A DNA stretch of 64,000 nt from assembly GCA_036504095.1 (NCBI GenBank), contig DASXVS010000017.1, positions 1-64,000 on the forward strand, written 5' to 3'. The stretch is from Armatimonadota bacterium. Its GTDB lineage: Bacteria; Armatimonadota; DTGP01; JAKQQT01. The first letter of the stretch is position 1. Each line of letters opens with the position of its first letter. Under the pieces are notes generated by a model. It was not told the origin of the DNA, searched no databases, and saw nothing but the letters and a program-made list of their open reading frames with translations. The translations under genes were made by a program, and so were the position numbers. This document shows, in pieces, positions 1-8,915 of this stretch.

Positions 1-2604
1 GCGCAGGTCTTCAAACGCGAAGATGGCCCCACCATAGGCGATAAGCTTTTCCACGGTGGTTCCGTCAGTGTATGTGACCTTAACGCGCGCCACGACCGTG
101 TCCGCCTCGGTGACGTTCGTGGTCGCCCACAGGAAGCGCAATTCGCCGGCCTTGCGGTCGCCAAGTGGGATATCGATCGATTTCGGCCATTCTCCCGCCG
201 GATTGAGCGCGCCCGCCATCCAGAGCGCCGGGCCAACGCTGAACGTCGTGCCCGCAAGGGTTTCGAGTTTCGAGTGACTGGCTCCGAGTTCGGGGATGGG
301 GCTCGGAACTCGAAACTCGGAACTCGGAACCGGCAGTTCGACCGTGAAGCCCTTGTGAGTGGACATGTCCACCGGCTTGCGGTCCCAGAACGTGCGGAAC
401 GCCTCATCCGGGTCATAGCCAAGCGCGTCCAGGCCGGGCTGGCCGCCGTTCCACGCGTACTCGCCAGCTAGAAGGTAGGCCACGAACTGGATGAAACTCG
501 CGCCGCCAACGAGGTCGGTGCTCATCGAATAGCCCGCCCAGGTCGTCTGGCAGAGGCCCATCGCCTTCTCATTGCCCAGCACACGCGCGAAATTCTGGAT
601 ATTGCCGCGCTCATACCACGGGCATCCCACGACCTGGAAGCCTTCCTTCTGCCAGATCCCCACGCTCGGGAAATCGGGTTTCTGGGCATCGTAGTGCCAG
701 TCGGCGATGATGATGTCCTTCGGCAAGCCGGACCGGCGGGCCTTTGCGGTGGGCACGTCCGGCGCGTTGCCGGCGTCGTTGGCTTCGTCCGGCCAGTGCA
801 GGAACTCGTCGCCCCACATCATCGTGGCGATGCCCTTCGCCTTCAGCCAGTCGTGGACCTTGTTGACGTCCTCGAGGATCAGGTCATTCACCGGCTTGCT
901 GACGCCCTTCGGCGGGAAGAGGCCGCCGGTGGTGATCTCGTCTCGGCCGATGTGGAAGGTCTTCGGCTTGAAGATGTCGATCGCTTCCTGCATCACCGGG
1001 AACAGGATGTCCGTGTAGACGCGTCCCTTGGTGGGGTCGTACTGGTAGCGCTTCACCGGATCCGTGGCCACATCCAGGTTCTGGCCGTTCACGAACATCC
1101 AGTCGGCGTGACCGAGGCCGTTGACCAGAGGGATCGGCTCCATGAAGTGCGCCCGCGCATAGTCCACGGTCTTCTTCATATCCGCCAACGGTGTGGAGCG
1201 ACCCTTGTCCCAGATCTTGGGCTGCGACTTCCACTGCGAGAAGTCCACCTGGTACAGCATCTGGTTCAACTTCGTCGCGGCGCAGATTTTGGAGATCATC
1301 GCCTCGTGGAACGGGACCGACTGCGGCCCGCCGAACCAGTGAACGCCCCGGAAAGGCATGGAGGGCCAGTCGCGTATCTTCACGGCCTTGATGTACACCC
1401 CGTCCTGGTCCACCCGGATGAGCTGCTTCAGCGTCTGGATGCCATAATAGACGCCGCGCGGGTCGGAGCCGACAACAGACACGCCGTATTCCCCCGAGAG
1501 GAGCCTATAGGCCTCAGGATTGGACGGTGGTGTTAGGCTGGCCTCGTACTTGTCGCCAACCGGCCAAACATAGATATCCACGCTGTTACGCAGTTCGTCT
1601 ATCGGACCGTTTAGGTCACCGATGGGCAGGCTAAGGCCCCACACGTCCTCGAGTTCGGCCTGGAGTTCCTTCGCGCCCTGCTTGGCCTCAGGCGAGGCCG
1701 ACTTCATCACGTAGATACGGCTGAACTTGTCGAGACGCGCCTTGCCCTCGCCAACCTTCATCTCCTTCGGGTGCGGGATCACCGGCAGTTCGGCGCGGTA
1801 CGGAACGCGGGCGGTGTCGATGTCCTTCACCTTTGCGCCTGTGGCCATGCCTTCCACGGATTTGTTCGCCACGGGATTGCTGAACTTCCACGTGACAGTC
1901 ACGCCCTGTTGTCCCGGCTTGACAGGGATCTGCGGTACACCGATGCCGAACCAGAAGACCGGGTTAGCGCGCGCCCAGTCCTGCTGGCCGCCGCGCGCGT
2001 CGAAGAGCTTCATCGCCGCCGTGTCCTTGTCGGTGCCTTCCACGGCGATCTCGATGCGGCCGATGCGGCTCTCAAACGTGATCTGCTTCACCAGCGGGCA
2101 GAGCTGGCTTGCGTTCTGATCGTCGGTCGTGGCGTACATCGGCACCGTGCCGGATTTGGGGCCGTCGATCGTTTCCGCCTTGAACGGCACCCCCGATATG
2201 AGGTTGGCGTTGATGTAGCCGTTGGTGTACTCCACCTCGGCCGGCGCGCCCTTGCTGCCCCAGGTGACCGCGATCTTGACCGTATCGTCCGGCCGGACTT
2301 CCACGCGGTACTTGGCCCATGCGCCGTCGGTCTCGTACGCGACCGTTCCGACTTTGGCGTCGCCCTCGGTAGCGGTCGTGAACTTCGGTATTTCCTGATC
2401 CTGGTTCAGGATCGGACCCGTCCACCCAGGCTTGACCACGTAGAGATGCGATTCGCGGGTGACCGGGATACCGTTGTAGAAAAGCCGCAGGTGCCGTCCC
2501 TGCGAGAACACGGCCCGCACATGCCCGGCGGAAAGGTCCAGGTTCTCGGCCCGCGTCATCGGCAGCCCCAACACGAAGAGAGCGAAAACTATCATTCGAA
2601 TCAT
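1..2604 (-). CDS. Secreted GH20-like glycosidase, paralogue A (3' end beyond window)
   Basis: The frame is open from an ATG at 2604 to the window edge, about 868 codons, and by comparison with its two neighbours roughly 75 C-terminal residues are missing. A hydrophobic signal peptide is followed by a beta-rich N-terminal domain that shares the KPGWTG motif with both paralogues. A GH20b-type domain and a TIM-barrel-like region follow. The motif HIGRDE near residue 551 carries the Asp-Glu pair used for substrate-assisted hydrolysis in GH20 beta-hexosaminidases. A C-terminal beta domain follows residue 785. Residues about 757-781 are encoded by an inserted heptad repeat element that keeps the frame. 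Exported hydrolysis of HexNAc-containing glycans is inferred from family only; the exact substrate is unknown. Confidence 0.85.
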   Translation of the reverse strand, partial: MIRMIVFALFVLGLPMTRAENLDLSAGHVRAVFSQGRHLRLFYNGIPVTRESHLYVVKPGWTGPILNQDQEIPKFTTATEGDAKVGTVAYETDGAWAKYRVEVRPDDTVKIAVTWGSKGAPAEVEYTNGYINANLISGVPFKAETIDGPKSGTVPMYATTDDQNASQLCPLVKQITFESRIGRIEIAVEGTDKDTAAMKLFDARGGQQDWARANPVFWFGIGVPQIPVKPGQQGVTVTWKFSNPVANKSVEGMATGAKVKDIDTARVPYRAELPVIPHPKEMKVGEGKARLDKFSRIYVMKSASPEAKQGAKELQAELEDVWGLSLPIGDLNGPIDELRNSVDIYVWPVGDKYEASLTPPSNPEAYRLLSGEYGVSVVGSDPRGVYYGIQTLKQLIRVDQDGVYIKAVKIRDWPSMPFRGVHWFGGPQSVPFHEAMISKICAATKLNQMLYQVDFSQWKSQPKIWDKGRSTPLADMKKTVDYARAHFMEPIPLVNGLGHADWMFVNGQNLDVATDPVKRYQYDPTKGRVYTDILFPVMQEAIDIFKPKTFHIGRDEITTGGLFPPKGVSKPVNDLILEDVNKVHDWLKAKGIATMMWGDEFLHWPDEANDAGNAPDVPTAKARRSGLPKDIIIADWHYDAQKPDFPSVGIWQKEGFQVVGCPWYERGNIQNFARVLGNEKAMGLCQTTWAGYSMSTDLVGGASFIQFVAYLLAGEYAWNGGQPGLDALGYDPDEAFRTFWDRKPVDMSTHKGFTVELPVPSSEFRVPSPIPELGASHSKLETLAGTTFSVGPALWMAGALNPAGEWPKSIDIPLGDRKAGELRFLWATTNVTEADTVVARVKVTYTDGTTVEKLIAYGGAIFAFEDLR
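260..331. repeat. Two-armed heptad element inside GH20 paralogue A
   Basis: The left arm is a run of GTTTCGA-like 7-nt units and the right arm a run of CTCGGAA-like units, its approximate reverse complement, around a short spacer. It lies in frame in the linker between the catalytic region and the C-terminal domain. The same position is occupied in paralogues B and C. Confidence 0.8.
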
Positions 2605-2632
2605 CAGGTATTCCTTTGTGTTATGTCGATTT

Positions 2633-2716
2633 CCACCACGGAGAAAGCGGAGGACACGGAGGAATTGCTTTTGTCTTCCTCCGTGCTCCTCCGTGTCCTT
2701 CGTGCCCTCCGTGGTC
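2633..2716. repeat. Nonamer-type inverted repeat between GH20 genes A and B
   Basis: The left arm (about 2633-2665) has CACGGAGGA-like units and the right arm (about 2675-2716) has CCTCCGTGN-like units repeating every 9 nt. Together they form a potential long hairpin. It fills the gap upstream of paralogue A and downstream of paralogue B. Related copies lie at 5519, 18598, 20384, 44983 and 62578. Confidence 0.75.
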
Positions 2717-2729
2717 GATTCGGGTGTGC

Positions 2730-5507
2730 TTACGATATTCCAGTCAGTCCCCCTAGAACAGGTGCGCATTCGGTACGCTTGGACTCCACGGTAACACTCT
2801 TGATACCGGTTCCGGGCCTCGGATTCGTCCACCTCCACACGCGCTGCGATGTGGCTATCCCCTGGACGCTCTTGCGGTTCACCGTCACGTTCTGGTCGCC
2901 GGCCCGCTGGTCGGTCGCCGCGGCGATCTGCACGCCATACAGCACCGGGACAGTTTCCGTCTTGCCATCGGCATACATCACATTCAATGTGGCAACCTCG
3001 GTGTCCATGGCAGTCGCCAGCGTGCCCGACCACAAGAAAGCGAGTTCCGAAGCCTTCTTTCCACCCAGCGGCAACGTTACGGATACCGGTCCTGCGGAGA
3101 GCGCCCCGGCCAGCGCCAACGGAGCGACCTGAGCGAACGACACACCGGCCAGTCGCGTTCCGAGTTTCGAGTTCCTAGTTCCGCGAGCCGAGGGCTTTGG
3201 TTCCGTCACTCGGAACTCGGAACCCGGAACTCGAAACTGAACCGTGAAGCCCGGGCGTAAGGTCCGGTCCACCGGCTTCCTGTCCCAGAAGTGGCGGAAG
3301 GCGGCTTCCGGATCGTAGCCCAGCTCATCGAGGCTGTATTTGCCGCCGTTCCATGCGTGCTCGGCGGCCAGCAGGTAGGCGACGAACTGGTACAGGTTCT
3401 CCTTGAGGACGATGTCTTCGGACATGATCCAACCGGCCCATGTGGTCTGGATCATCCCCAGTCCCTGCGCTGCGGTGATGGCCTTCGCGAGATAGCGGAT
3501 GTTGTTGCGGTCGAACCAGGAGCAGCCGATGACGTCGAACCCGGCCTTCTTCAGGATTTCGAAACTCGGATAGCGGGGCGAATCGCCCTGGTAGTGCCAG
3601 TCGGCGATGACGATGTCCTTCGGCAGTTGCTCGCGCATCGCCTTGCCGTCCGCCAGCGTCGGGGCGTTGCCCGCGTCCGTTGCTTCCTCGGGGAAGTGGA
3701 CCAGTTCGTCGCCCCACATCATCGTCTTCACGTTGCGCTGCTTCAGCCAGTCATGGACCTTCGTGACGTCGTCCACGATCAGTTTCACCGCCGACTCCGT
3801 CTCGCCCGCCGGCGGGAGCGAGCCGGGCTTCACGGTGATCTCGTCGTGGCCGATGTGCAGGTACTTCGGCTGGAACAGGTCGATCGCTTCCTGAAAGACC
3901 TTGAAGAGCAGTTCGTACGATTTGGGGTTGTGAGGGTCGAACGAGCGCTTGTTGTCCGAGTAAAGCAGGTCCTTGTTCTGGCCGTTCACGAACATCCAGT
4001 CGGAGTTTCCAAACGAGGTGACCTCCGGGATCGGCTCCATGAAATGGGCGCGGGCGAGGTCCACGGTCTTCTTCACGTCCGTCTTGCTCATGCCGCGGGC
4101 GGCATCGGGCTTGGCGACGGCCTCCCAGTCGGCGTACTCCACTTCGAAGAGCATCGTGTTCAGCTTCAGCGGCGCGGCGATGTTCTCGATCATCCGCTTG
4201 TGGAACGGGTGGGAGTTTCTCCCTCCGAACCAATGGACACCCCGAACGCCGAGGGTTGGCCAGTCGCCGATCTCGGAACCCTTGAGGAATACGCCCCTTT
4301 CGTCTGCGCGAACCAGTTGCTTCAGCGTCTGCGCTCCGTTGTACGCGCCACGCGGACTCGACCCAAATACGATGACACCCCAATGGTCCACCGACAGCGC
4401 GTATCCTTCGGGCCGCTTCATCAAGGCACGGAAATGAGCGTCATTGCGGCTTCCGCCGATGGCCATCAGTCGGGGGATGACCTGAGGTTGAATTATGTAG
4501 ATCCCACCTCCTTCGAGGCCGCCGTCCCATCCCGTGAGGTCAGTCTTCAGGATGCGCACAGGCGTATCCCAGAGGTCGCGGAACTCGGACTGCAACTCCC
4601 GCGCCGCCTGCTTTTCCTCTTCGCTTGCCTTATCCGAGATGATGATGCGATGGCTCCCCTGGCTCAATCGATACGGGCGGATGTTTTCATCCATCTCCTT
4701 CGGCTTCGGGATGATCGGAAAGTCCGGGACGAACGGGCCGAGCGCGGATTTGTCCGGCGTGACCGTAGTCTTGACAGTCATCGACTTCGGCAGCGGCCCT
4801 GCCGCCGGGGGGCTGAACCTGTACGTCATCGTGAGTGTCTTCTCGCCCGGCGCGGGCATCGGCTTCACATCCATCCCCAGCCAGAGCATTGGGTTTTTGC
4901 GCGCCCACTCGGCTTCGCCCTTGCGGTAGTCGTCCAGGCGCATCGAGGCCGGCTTGCCGTCGTCCTCAATCGTCAACGCAACCGGACCGAGTTTCGTCTG
5001 GAACGTGATCTGAGAGATGTCCCGCAGAAGCGTAGTCGCCGCCGGCGGCGCGACGAGGGGCACCTTGCCCGACCGCCCGCCGTTGGCGGTATACGGCGCG
5101 CCCTCAAAGAGGTTGGCGTTCAGGTAGGTATACAGCGTTGCCTCAGCGGGCGGCTCCGCCTTGCAGCCGTAGGTCAGTTTGAGCGTGAACAGGTCGGGCC
5201 GCAGCTCGAAGCGGTAGCGCGCGTAGCCCTGTTCCGCCGTGAACTCCGCCGTCCCAACCTGAACCCCGCCCTCACCCGAGGAAGCGCACTTCGGCGTGGC
5301 GTCGTCCTGGTAGATGTACACACCTGTCCAGCCCGGCTTGATGACGAACAGGCTCTGGTCGCGAAAGACCGGCACGTTCCGCACAAAGAGCGTCATCCGG
5401 CTTCCGCCGTTCACCTGAAACCGCAGGTCTCCCGATTTCATCTCCATGAGCGGTGCCGCGTGCGCAGCGGAAGCGGCAAGCGCCAGAGCCACAAAGTAGC
5501 GAAGCAT
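2730..5507 (-). CDS. Secreted GH20-like glycosidase, paralogue B
   Basis: This 925-residue protein starts at the ATG at 5507, which has a GAGGG Shine-Dalgarno and leads directly into a signal peptide ending about AHA. The frame is open further upstream, but that stretch is only the nonamer repeat. The order is signal peptide, beta-sandwich with KPGWTG, a GH20b-like domain (about 290-430, motif SDKASEEE) and a catalytic barrel with HIGHDE near residue 552 (Asp-Glu pair). A C-terminal beta domain ends in the LxGLTGI signature shared with paralogue C. Residues about 755-783 come from an inserted heptad element. Co-directional with A and C, it is probably part of a tandem duplication. Extracellular amino-sugar glycan degradation is inferred from family. 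Confidence 0.88.
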   Translation of the reverse strand: MLRYFVALALAASAAHAAPLMEMKSGDLRFQVNGGSRMTLFVRNVPVFRDQSLFVIKPGWTGVYIYQDDATPKCASSGEGGVQVGTAEFTAEQGYARYRFELRPDLFTLKLTYGCKAEPPAEATLYTYLNANLFEGAPYTANGGRSGKVPLVAPPAATTLLRDISQITFQTKLGPVALTIEDDGKPASMRLDDYRKGEAEWARKNPMLWLGMDVKPMPAPGEKTLTMTYRFSPPAAGPLPKSMTVKTTVTPDKSALGPFVPDFPIIPKPKEMDENIRPYRLSQGSHRIIISDKASEEEKQAARELQSEFRDLWDTPVRILKTDLTGWDGGLEGGGIYIIQPQVIPRLMAIGGSRNDAHFRALMKRPEGYALSVDHWGVIVFGSSPRGAYNGAQTLKQLVRADERGVFLKGSEIGDWPTLGVRGVHWFGGRNSHPFHKRMIENIAAPLKLNTMLFEVEYADWEAVAKPDAARGMSKTDVKKTVDLARAHFMEPIPEVTSFGNSDWMFVNGQNKDLLYSDNKRSFDPHNPKSYELLFKVFQEAIDLFQPKYLHIGHDEITVKPGSLPPAGETESAVKLIVDDVTKVHDWLKQRNVKTMMWGDELVHFPEEATDAGNAPTLADGKAMREQLPKDIVIADWHYQGDSPRYPSFEILKKAGFDVIGCSWFDRNNIRYLAKAITAAQGLGMIQTTWAGWIMSEDIVLKENLYQFVAYLLAAEHAWNGGKYSLDELGYDPEAAFRHFWDRKPVDRTLRPGFTVQFRVPGSEFRVTEPKPSARGTRNSKLGTRLAGVSFAQVAPLALAGALSAGPVSVTLPLGGKKASELAFLWSGTLATAMDTEVATLNVMYADGKTETVPVLYGVQIAAATDQRAGDQNVTVNRKSVQGIATSQRVWRWTNPRPGTGIKSVTVESKRTECAPVLGGLTGIS
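3157..3240. repeat. Two-armed heptad element inside GH20 paralogue B
   Basis: The left arm (3157-3183) is made of GTTCCGA-like units and the right arm (3208-3238) of ACTCGGA units every 7 nt, complementary to the left. It is in frame and sits in the same linker as in paralogues A and C, with a different loop. Confidence 0.8.
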
Positions 5508-5518
5508 ATAACCCTCTT

Positions 5519-5592
5519 TCACCGCAGAGGACGAAGAGAGCCGCGGAGCTGATTCAGTGACTTCCTCTGCGGCCTCCGCGTCCTCTGCGGTA
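5519..5592. repeat. Nonamer-type inverted repeat between GH20 genes B and C
   Basis: The arms are ACCGCAGAGGA-like (5519-5548) and CCTCTGCGG/CCTCCGCGT units of 9 nt (5563-5592). It lies between the start of paralogue B and the stop of paralogue C, so it would be transcribed if the genes form one operon. Confidence 0.75.
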
Positions 5593-5602
5593 AGCAATCA
5601 GC

Positions 5603-8440
5603 CTACTCGATGCCGGTCAGGCCGAGCAGGACGGGCGCTGCCTCGGACTGGGCGCTGCTGAGCGTTACGCTCTTGATTGCTTTCGCGGGGTTGGGGTTTG
5701 TCCACATCCAGCGGCGCACGCTGGCGCTCTGCCCCCGCGGCGTAGTACCGGTCCAGGCTGTCGTCGTCTGCGGTCCGGCCTGCGCGTCCGTGAAGGCGAA
5801 GATCTGACGTCCGTAGGCGATGGGCGCCTGAACGGTCGCACCGTCCGTGTAGGTGACCTTCAACGTCGCGACCGGTGTGTCCTTCGCTGCGGCGAATGTG
5901 GCGCCCCACAGGAAGTGCAGATCGGCCGCCTTCCGGTTCAGCGTGATGGTCACCGATTTCGGCCACTCGCCCGGCGGGTTCAGGGCGCCGTCCAGCCATA
6001 TCGGCGTTGACTGTCGGAACGTGATGCCGCTCAGCGCCATCGGTTCCGACTTCCGCGTTCCGAGTTCCGGGATGGTACTCGGAACGCGGGACTCGGAACT
6101 CGGAACCCCGAAGTCCACCGTGAACCCGGCGCGTTTCACCATGCTCACGGGCCGCCTGTCCCAGACGGCCAGGAAGGCGTCGTCCGGGCGGTAACCGAGG
6201 TCCGCCACGTTCGGCTTACCGCCGTTCCACGCGTACTCCGCGCCGAGCAGGTAGGCCACGAACTGGTTGAAGGAGTCGCCCTTCACGATGTCCGGGAACA
6301 TGTTGTAGCCGGCCCACGTAGACTGCAGGAAGCCGAGACTCTTCTCCTTGTTCAGCACGCGGCTGAAGTTCTGGATATTGCCCCAGTCGTACCACGTTGT
6401 GCCCAGAACCTGGAAGCCGTCCTTCTGGAGGATCGCCACGCTCGGGAAAGCGGGGTCGCTGCCCTGGTAATGCCAGTCGGCGATGATGGTGTCCTTCGGG
6501 ACGCCCGCGCGGCGAGCCACGGCATCCGCCTTTGTGGGGGCCAGGCCGGCGTCCGTTACCTCGGTCTCGTGGAGCAGCATGTCGCCCCACATCATCGTCT
6601 TGATGCCTTTGGCGGCCAGCCAGTCGTGCATCTTGTTCGTGTCCGCCAGGATAAGCTCACCGGCGGTCTTCTTCGAGCCCGCCTTGGGGAACTGGCCGCT
6701 CATCGTGACCTCGTCATGCCCGATGTGGAAGTATTTCGGCTGAAACAGGTCCACGGCTTCCTGCATAATCGGCATCACGATTTCGTAGGTCTTCGGGTTC
6801 TCGGGGTCATAGGCGAACGGCTTCGAAGGATCGGCGCAGATATCGAGATTCTGATTGTTCCAGAAGAGCCACTCGCTGTGTCCCAGCGTGTTCACCAGCG
6901 GGATGGGCTCGATGAAGTGCGCCCGCGCGTAATCCACGGCTTTCTTGACGTCCGCCTTCGTGCTGCTGCGCTCGGAACTCCAGATCTTCGGCTGCGTGGC
7001 CCACTGCGTGTAATCGCACTGGAAGACCATCGTGTTCATCTTGAACGCCGAGAGGACGCGGTCGATCATCTTCTTGTGGAACGGCCACGCGTCCGGCCCG
7101 CCGAACCAGTGGACGCCGCGCATCGAAAGCGATGGCCAGTCCGAAATCTCCACAGGCTTGATGTACACACCCTTGGCGTCCACACGGATCAACTGCTTCA
7201 GGGTCTGGACGCCGTAGTATACACCGTGCGGATCGCCCCCAAGAACCGCGACCCCGCCTAGCTGCGAACCCATGAAGTAGGACTCGGGGTGGGACAGGGT
7301 CTCGCGGATGTGCCGGACCCTTTCCACCTCCCCGGAGCGTGGAGGAGGCAGAAGCGCGGAACCCAGGAACAGCTCGATGGCGTCATTGTCCGTTTCACCG
7401 GACCAGGTTGCGACATTGACCTTTTCGATCCGCACCGGCACGCTCCAGAATTCCTTGAACTCCGCGACGAGTTCCCGGGCGCCCTGTATCTCTTCTTCGC
7501 TCGCCGTGTCCGAGATCAGAATCCTGGTCTTGCCCGGCATCACCCGGAACGGGGCCAGAGCCTTGCCTGGCTTCATCTCCTTCGGCCGCGGGATAACCGG
7601 TGTTTCGACGACGAACGGACTCTGAGCGACTTTCACGGGAACCACCTTCGCCTTGCCGGCGGCGGAGGCGACGACGGTCCTTTGTGCAGGCTCTCCGAAT
7701 TTCCACGTGATGGTGATGGTGTGCTCGCCAGGCGGCAGCGCGGGGGCCGGCACGCCGATTCCCAGCCAGAAAATAGGGTTCTTGCGCGCCCAGTCCTGTC
7801 CGCCTTTGCGGGCGTCGAACAGCGTGAGCGATTTCGTGATGTCCGAGGTGCCCTCTACGGTCATCTCGATACGGCCAAAAGCCGTCTCGAACACCGCGTG
7901 TGACATGTTCGGGGCGAGTTTGGATTCGACCTGGTCGGCACTCTTCGCGAAAAGCGGTACCACGCCGCTTACTTTGCCCTTGACCGTTTCCGCTGTGAAC
8001 TTCGCGCCCTGCAGGATATTGGCGTTCAGGTAACCGGCGTCGTACTCCACCACGGACTCCGGACCCTTGCTGGCGAAAGTGAGCGTGACCTTGAACGTGT
8101 CGTCCGGGCGGACCTCGAAGCGATACTTCGCGTAGGCGTTCAACTTGTCGAAGGTCGCGGTGGCCACTTTCGTGCGGCCTTCGGAGGAGGTGGTCACCTC
8201 CGGATCGTCTTTGTCCTGGTTCAGGTAGGCGCCCGTCCACCCGGGCTTAACGATGTAGAACGTGGACTCACGGATGAACGGGACGCCGCGCACGGTGAGC
8301 TCCATCCCGGAGGACTTGCTCAACGAGAAGCGCAGATGCCCCGCGGAAAGGTCCGCCAGGGGTGCGGGGCCGGCGGCGAACGCGGGAATAACCGAGAGGG
8401 CGCCGCTGCACAGCAGGGCGGCCAGGGCGAATCTCAACAT
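5603..8440 (-). CDS. Secreted GH20-like glycosidase, paralogue C
   Basis: This 945-residue protein starts at the ATG at 8440, preceded by AAAGG and opening a signal peptide (MLRFALAALL...). A longer reading from a TTG at 8506 would cross an operator-like palindrome and is unlikely. The domain order matches B: beta domain with KPGWTG, GH20b-like domain (motif SDTASEEE) and barrel with HIGHDE near residue 572. The C-terminal beta domain ends in LLGLTGIE. A heptad element encodes about residues 777-800. It is first in transcription order and has the only sizeable upstream region, so it probably carries the promoter for the three genes. GH20 membership rests on the HIGxDE motif and fold order; substrate is not determined. 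Confidence 0.88.
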   Translation of the reverse strand: MLRFALAALLCSGALSVIPAFAAGPAPLADLSAGHLRFSLSKSSGMELTVRGVPFIRESTFYIVKPGWTGAYLNQDKDDPEVTTSSEGRTKVATATFDKLNAYAKYRFEVRPDDTFKVTLTFASKGPESVVEYDAGYLNANILQGAKFTAETVKGKVSGVVPLFAKSADQVESKLAPNMSHAVFETAFGRIEMTVEGTSDITKSLTLFDARKGGQDWARKNPIFWLGIGVPAPALPPGEHTITITWKFGEPAQRTVVASAAGKAKVVPVKVAQSPFVVETPVIPRPKEMKPGKALAPFRVMPGKTRILISDTASEEEIQGARELVAEFKEFWSVPVRIEKVNVATWSGETDNDAIELFLGSALLPPPRSGEVERVRHIRETLSHPESYFMGSQLGGVAVLGGDPHGVYYGVQTLKQLIRVDAKGVYIKPVEISDWPSLSMRGVHWFGGPDAWPFHKKMIDRVLSAFKMNTMVFQCDYTQWATQPKIWSSERSSTKADVKKAVDYARAHFIEPIPLVNTLGHSEWLFWNNQNLDICADPSKPFAYDPENPKTYEIVMPIMQEAVDLFQPKYFHIGHDEVTMSGQFPKAGSKKTAGELILADTNKMHDWLAAKGIKTMMWGDMLLHETEVTDAGLAPTKADAVARRAGVPKDTIIADWHYQGSDPAFPSVAILQKDGFQVLGTTWYDWGNIQNFSRVLNKEKSLGFLQSTWAGYNMFPDIVKGDSFNQFVAYLLGAEYAWNGGKPNVADLGYRPDDAFLAVWDRRPVSMVKRAGFTVDFGVPSSESRVPSTIPELGTRKSEPMALSGITFRQSTPIWLDGALNPPGEWPKSVTITLNRKAADLHFLWGATFAAAKDTPVATLKVTYTDGATVQAPIAYGRQIFAFTDAQAGPQTTTAWTGTTPRGQSASVRRWMWTNPNPAKAIKSVTLSSAQSEAAPVLLGLTGIE
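6042..6108. repeat. Two-armed heptad element inside GH20 paralogue C
   Basis: The left arm (6042-6069) has GTTCCG-containing 7-nt units and the right arm (6076-6108) has ACTCGGA units. It is in frame in the same linker as in paralogues A and B. Confidence 0.8.
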
Positions 8441-8456
8441 GGGCTTGCCTTTCACA

Positions 8457-8470
8457 TTGTTATATAACAA
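8457..8470. promoter_or_regulatory. Perfect 14-bp palindrome upstream of GH20 paralogue C
   Basis: TTGTTATATAACAA is a perfect palindrome about 16 nt before the ATG at 8440. It is AT-rich in a GC-rich region. The position would suit an operator for a dimeric repressor acting on the glycosidase genes; no regulator gene is adjacent. Confidence 0.45.
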
Positions 8471-8619
8471 CAGTCCATATTGAGGCAACGGGGCTGTGAA
8501 AGTCAATCCCGACCGCTATCGTGCCCCGACGTCAAGCGTGCGAGGCGGTCCGGCGGCAACTTTTTTCGGTTTTTTTTGCATGAACGGTCCATTTTGCGAT
8601 CATCCATGACATAATAAGT

Positions 8620-8748
8620 TTTGAAGGGCCCAGCGCCGCCGATGAGCGGGTTGTTCCTGGCCCCGTCCCCGTCGAGTTGGCAACACGGTCACAATTCGAC
8701 GGTCGATTTGCGAAGCGCCTCGCGGTATGCGGGGCGCTTCCTCTTTTT
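8620..8748 (+). ncRNA. Candidate small structured RNA
   Basis: The 475-bp gap 8441-8915 has no credible gene. It holds a 10-bp hairpin (8670-8679 with 8692-8701, one G-U pair) followed by an 8-bp terminator hairpin and a T-run ending at 8748. The terminator faces right but no plus-strand gene precedes it, so a short non-coding transcript or an attenuated leader fits best. No known RNA class was recognised and no strong promoter was found. Confidence 0.35.
8712..8748 (+). terminator. Rho-independent terminator
   Basis: GAAGCGCC (8712-8719) pairs perfectly with GGCGCTTC (8733-8740), followed by CTCTTTTT. It ends the candidate RNA 167 nt before the M48 protease gene. Confidence 0.65.
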
Positions 8749-8894
8749 GGCGGGTCACCCGGCCTTCGGCCACCCTTTCCCGCCGCTATGCGAAACCCCG
8801 CGCGGGTCGCGAGCGTCCATCTTCATGGCGGCTCCCGGTCTCCTATTGCCGCCTGAAACCGTATACACCAAATCCGGAGCGTTTCACCGGGTGG

Positions 8895-8900
8895 TATAAT
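8895..8900 (+). promoter_or_regulatory. Perfect -10 box before the M48 protease gene
   Basis: TATAAT at 8895-8900, fifteen bases before the ATG at 8916, with GAGG between. No convincing -35 lies at the usual distance. If used, the leader would be very short. Confidence 0.4.
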
Positions 8901-8915
8901 GCACGTGAGGTAAGA

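Noticed and set aside
3291-5552. A 753-codon plus-strand frame opposite GH20 paralogue B
   Set aside because: It is the mirror of a well-supported gene in GC-rich DNA; its composition is Arg/Val/His-heavy with no domain.
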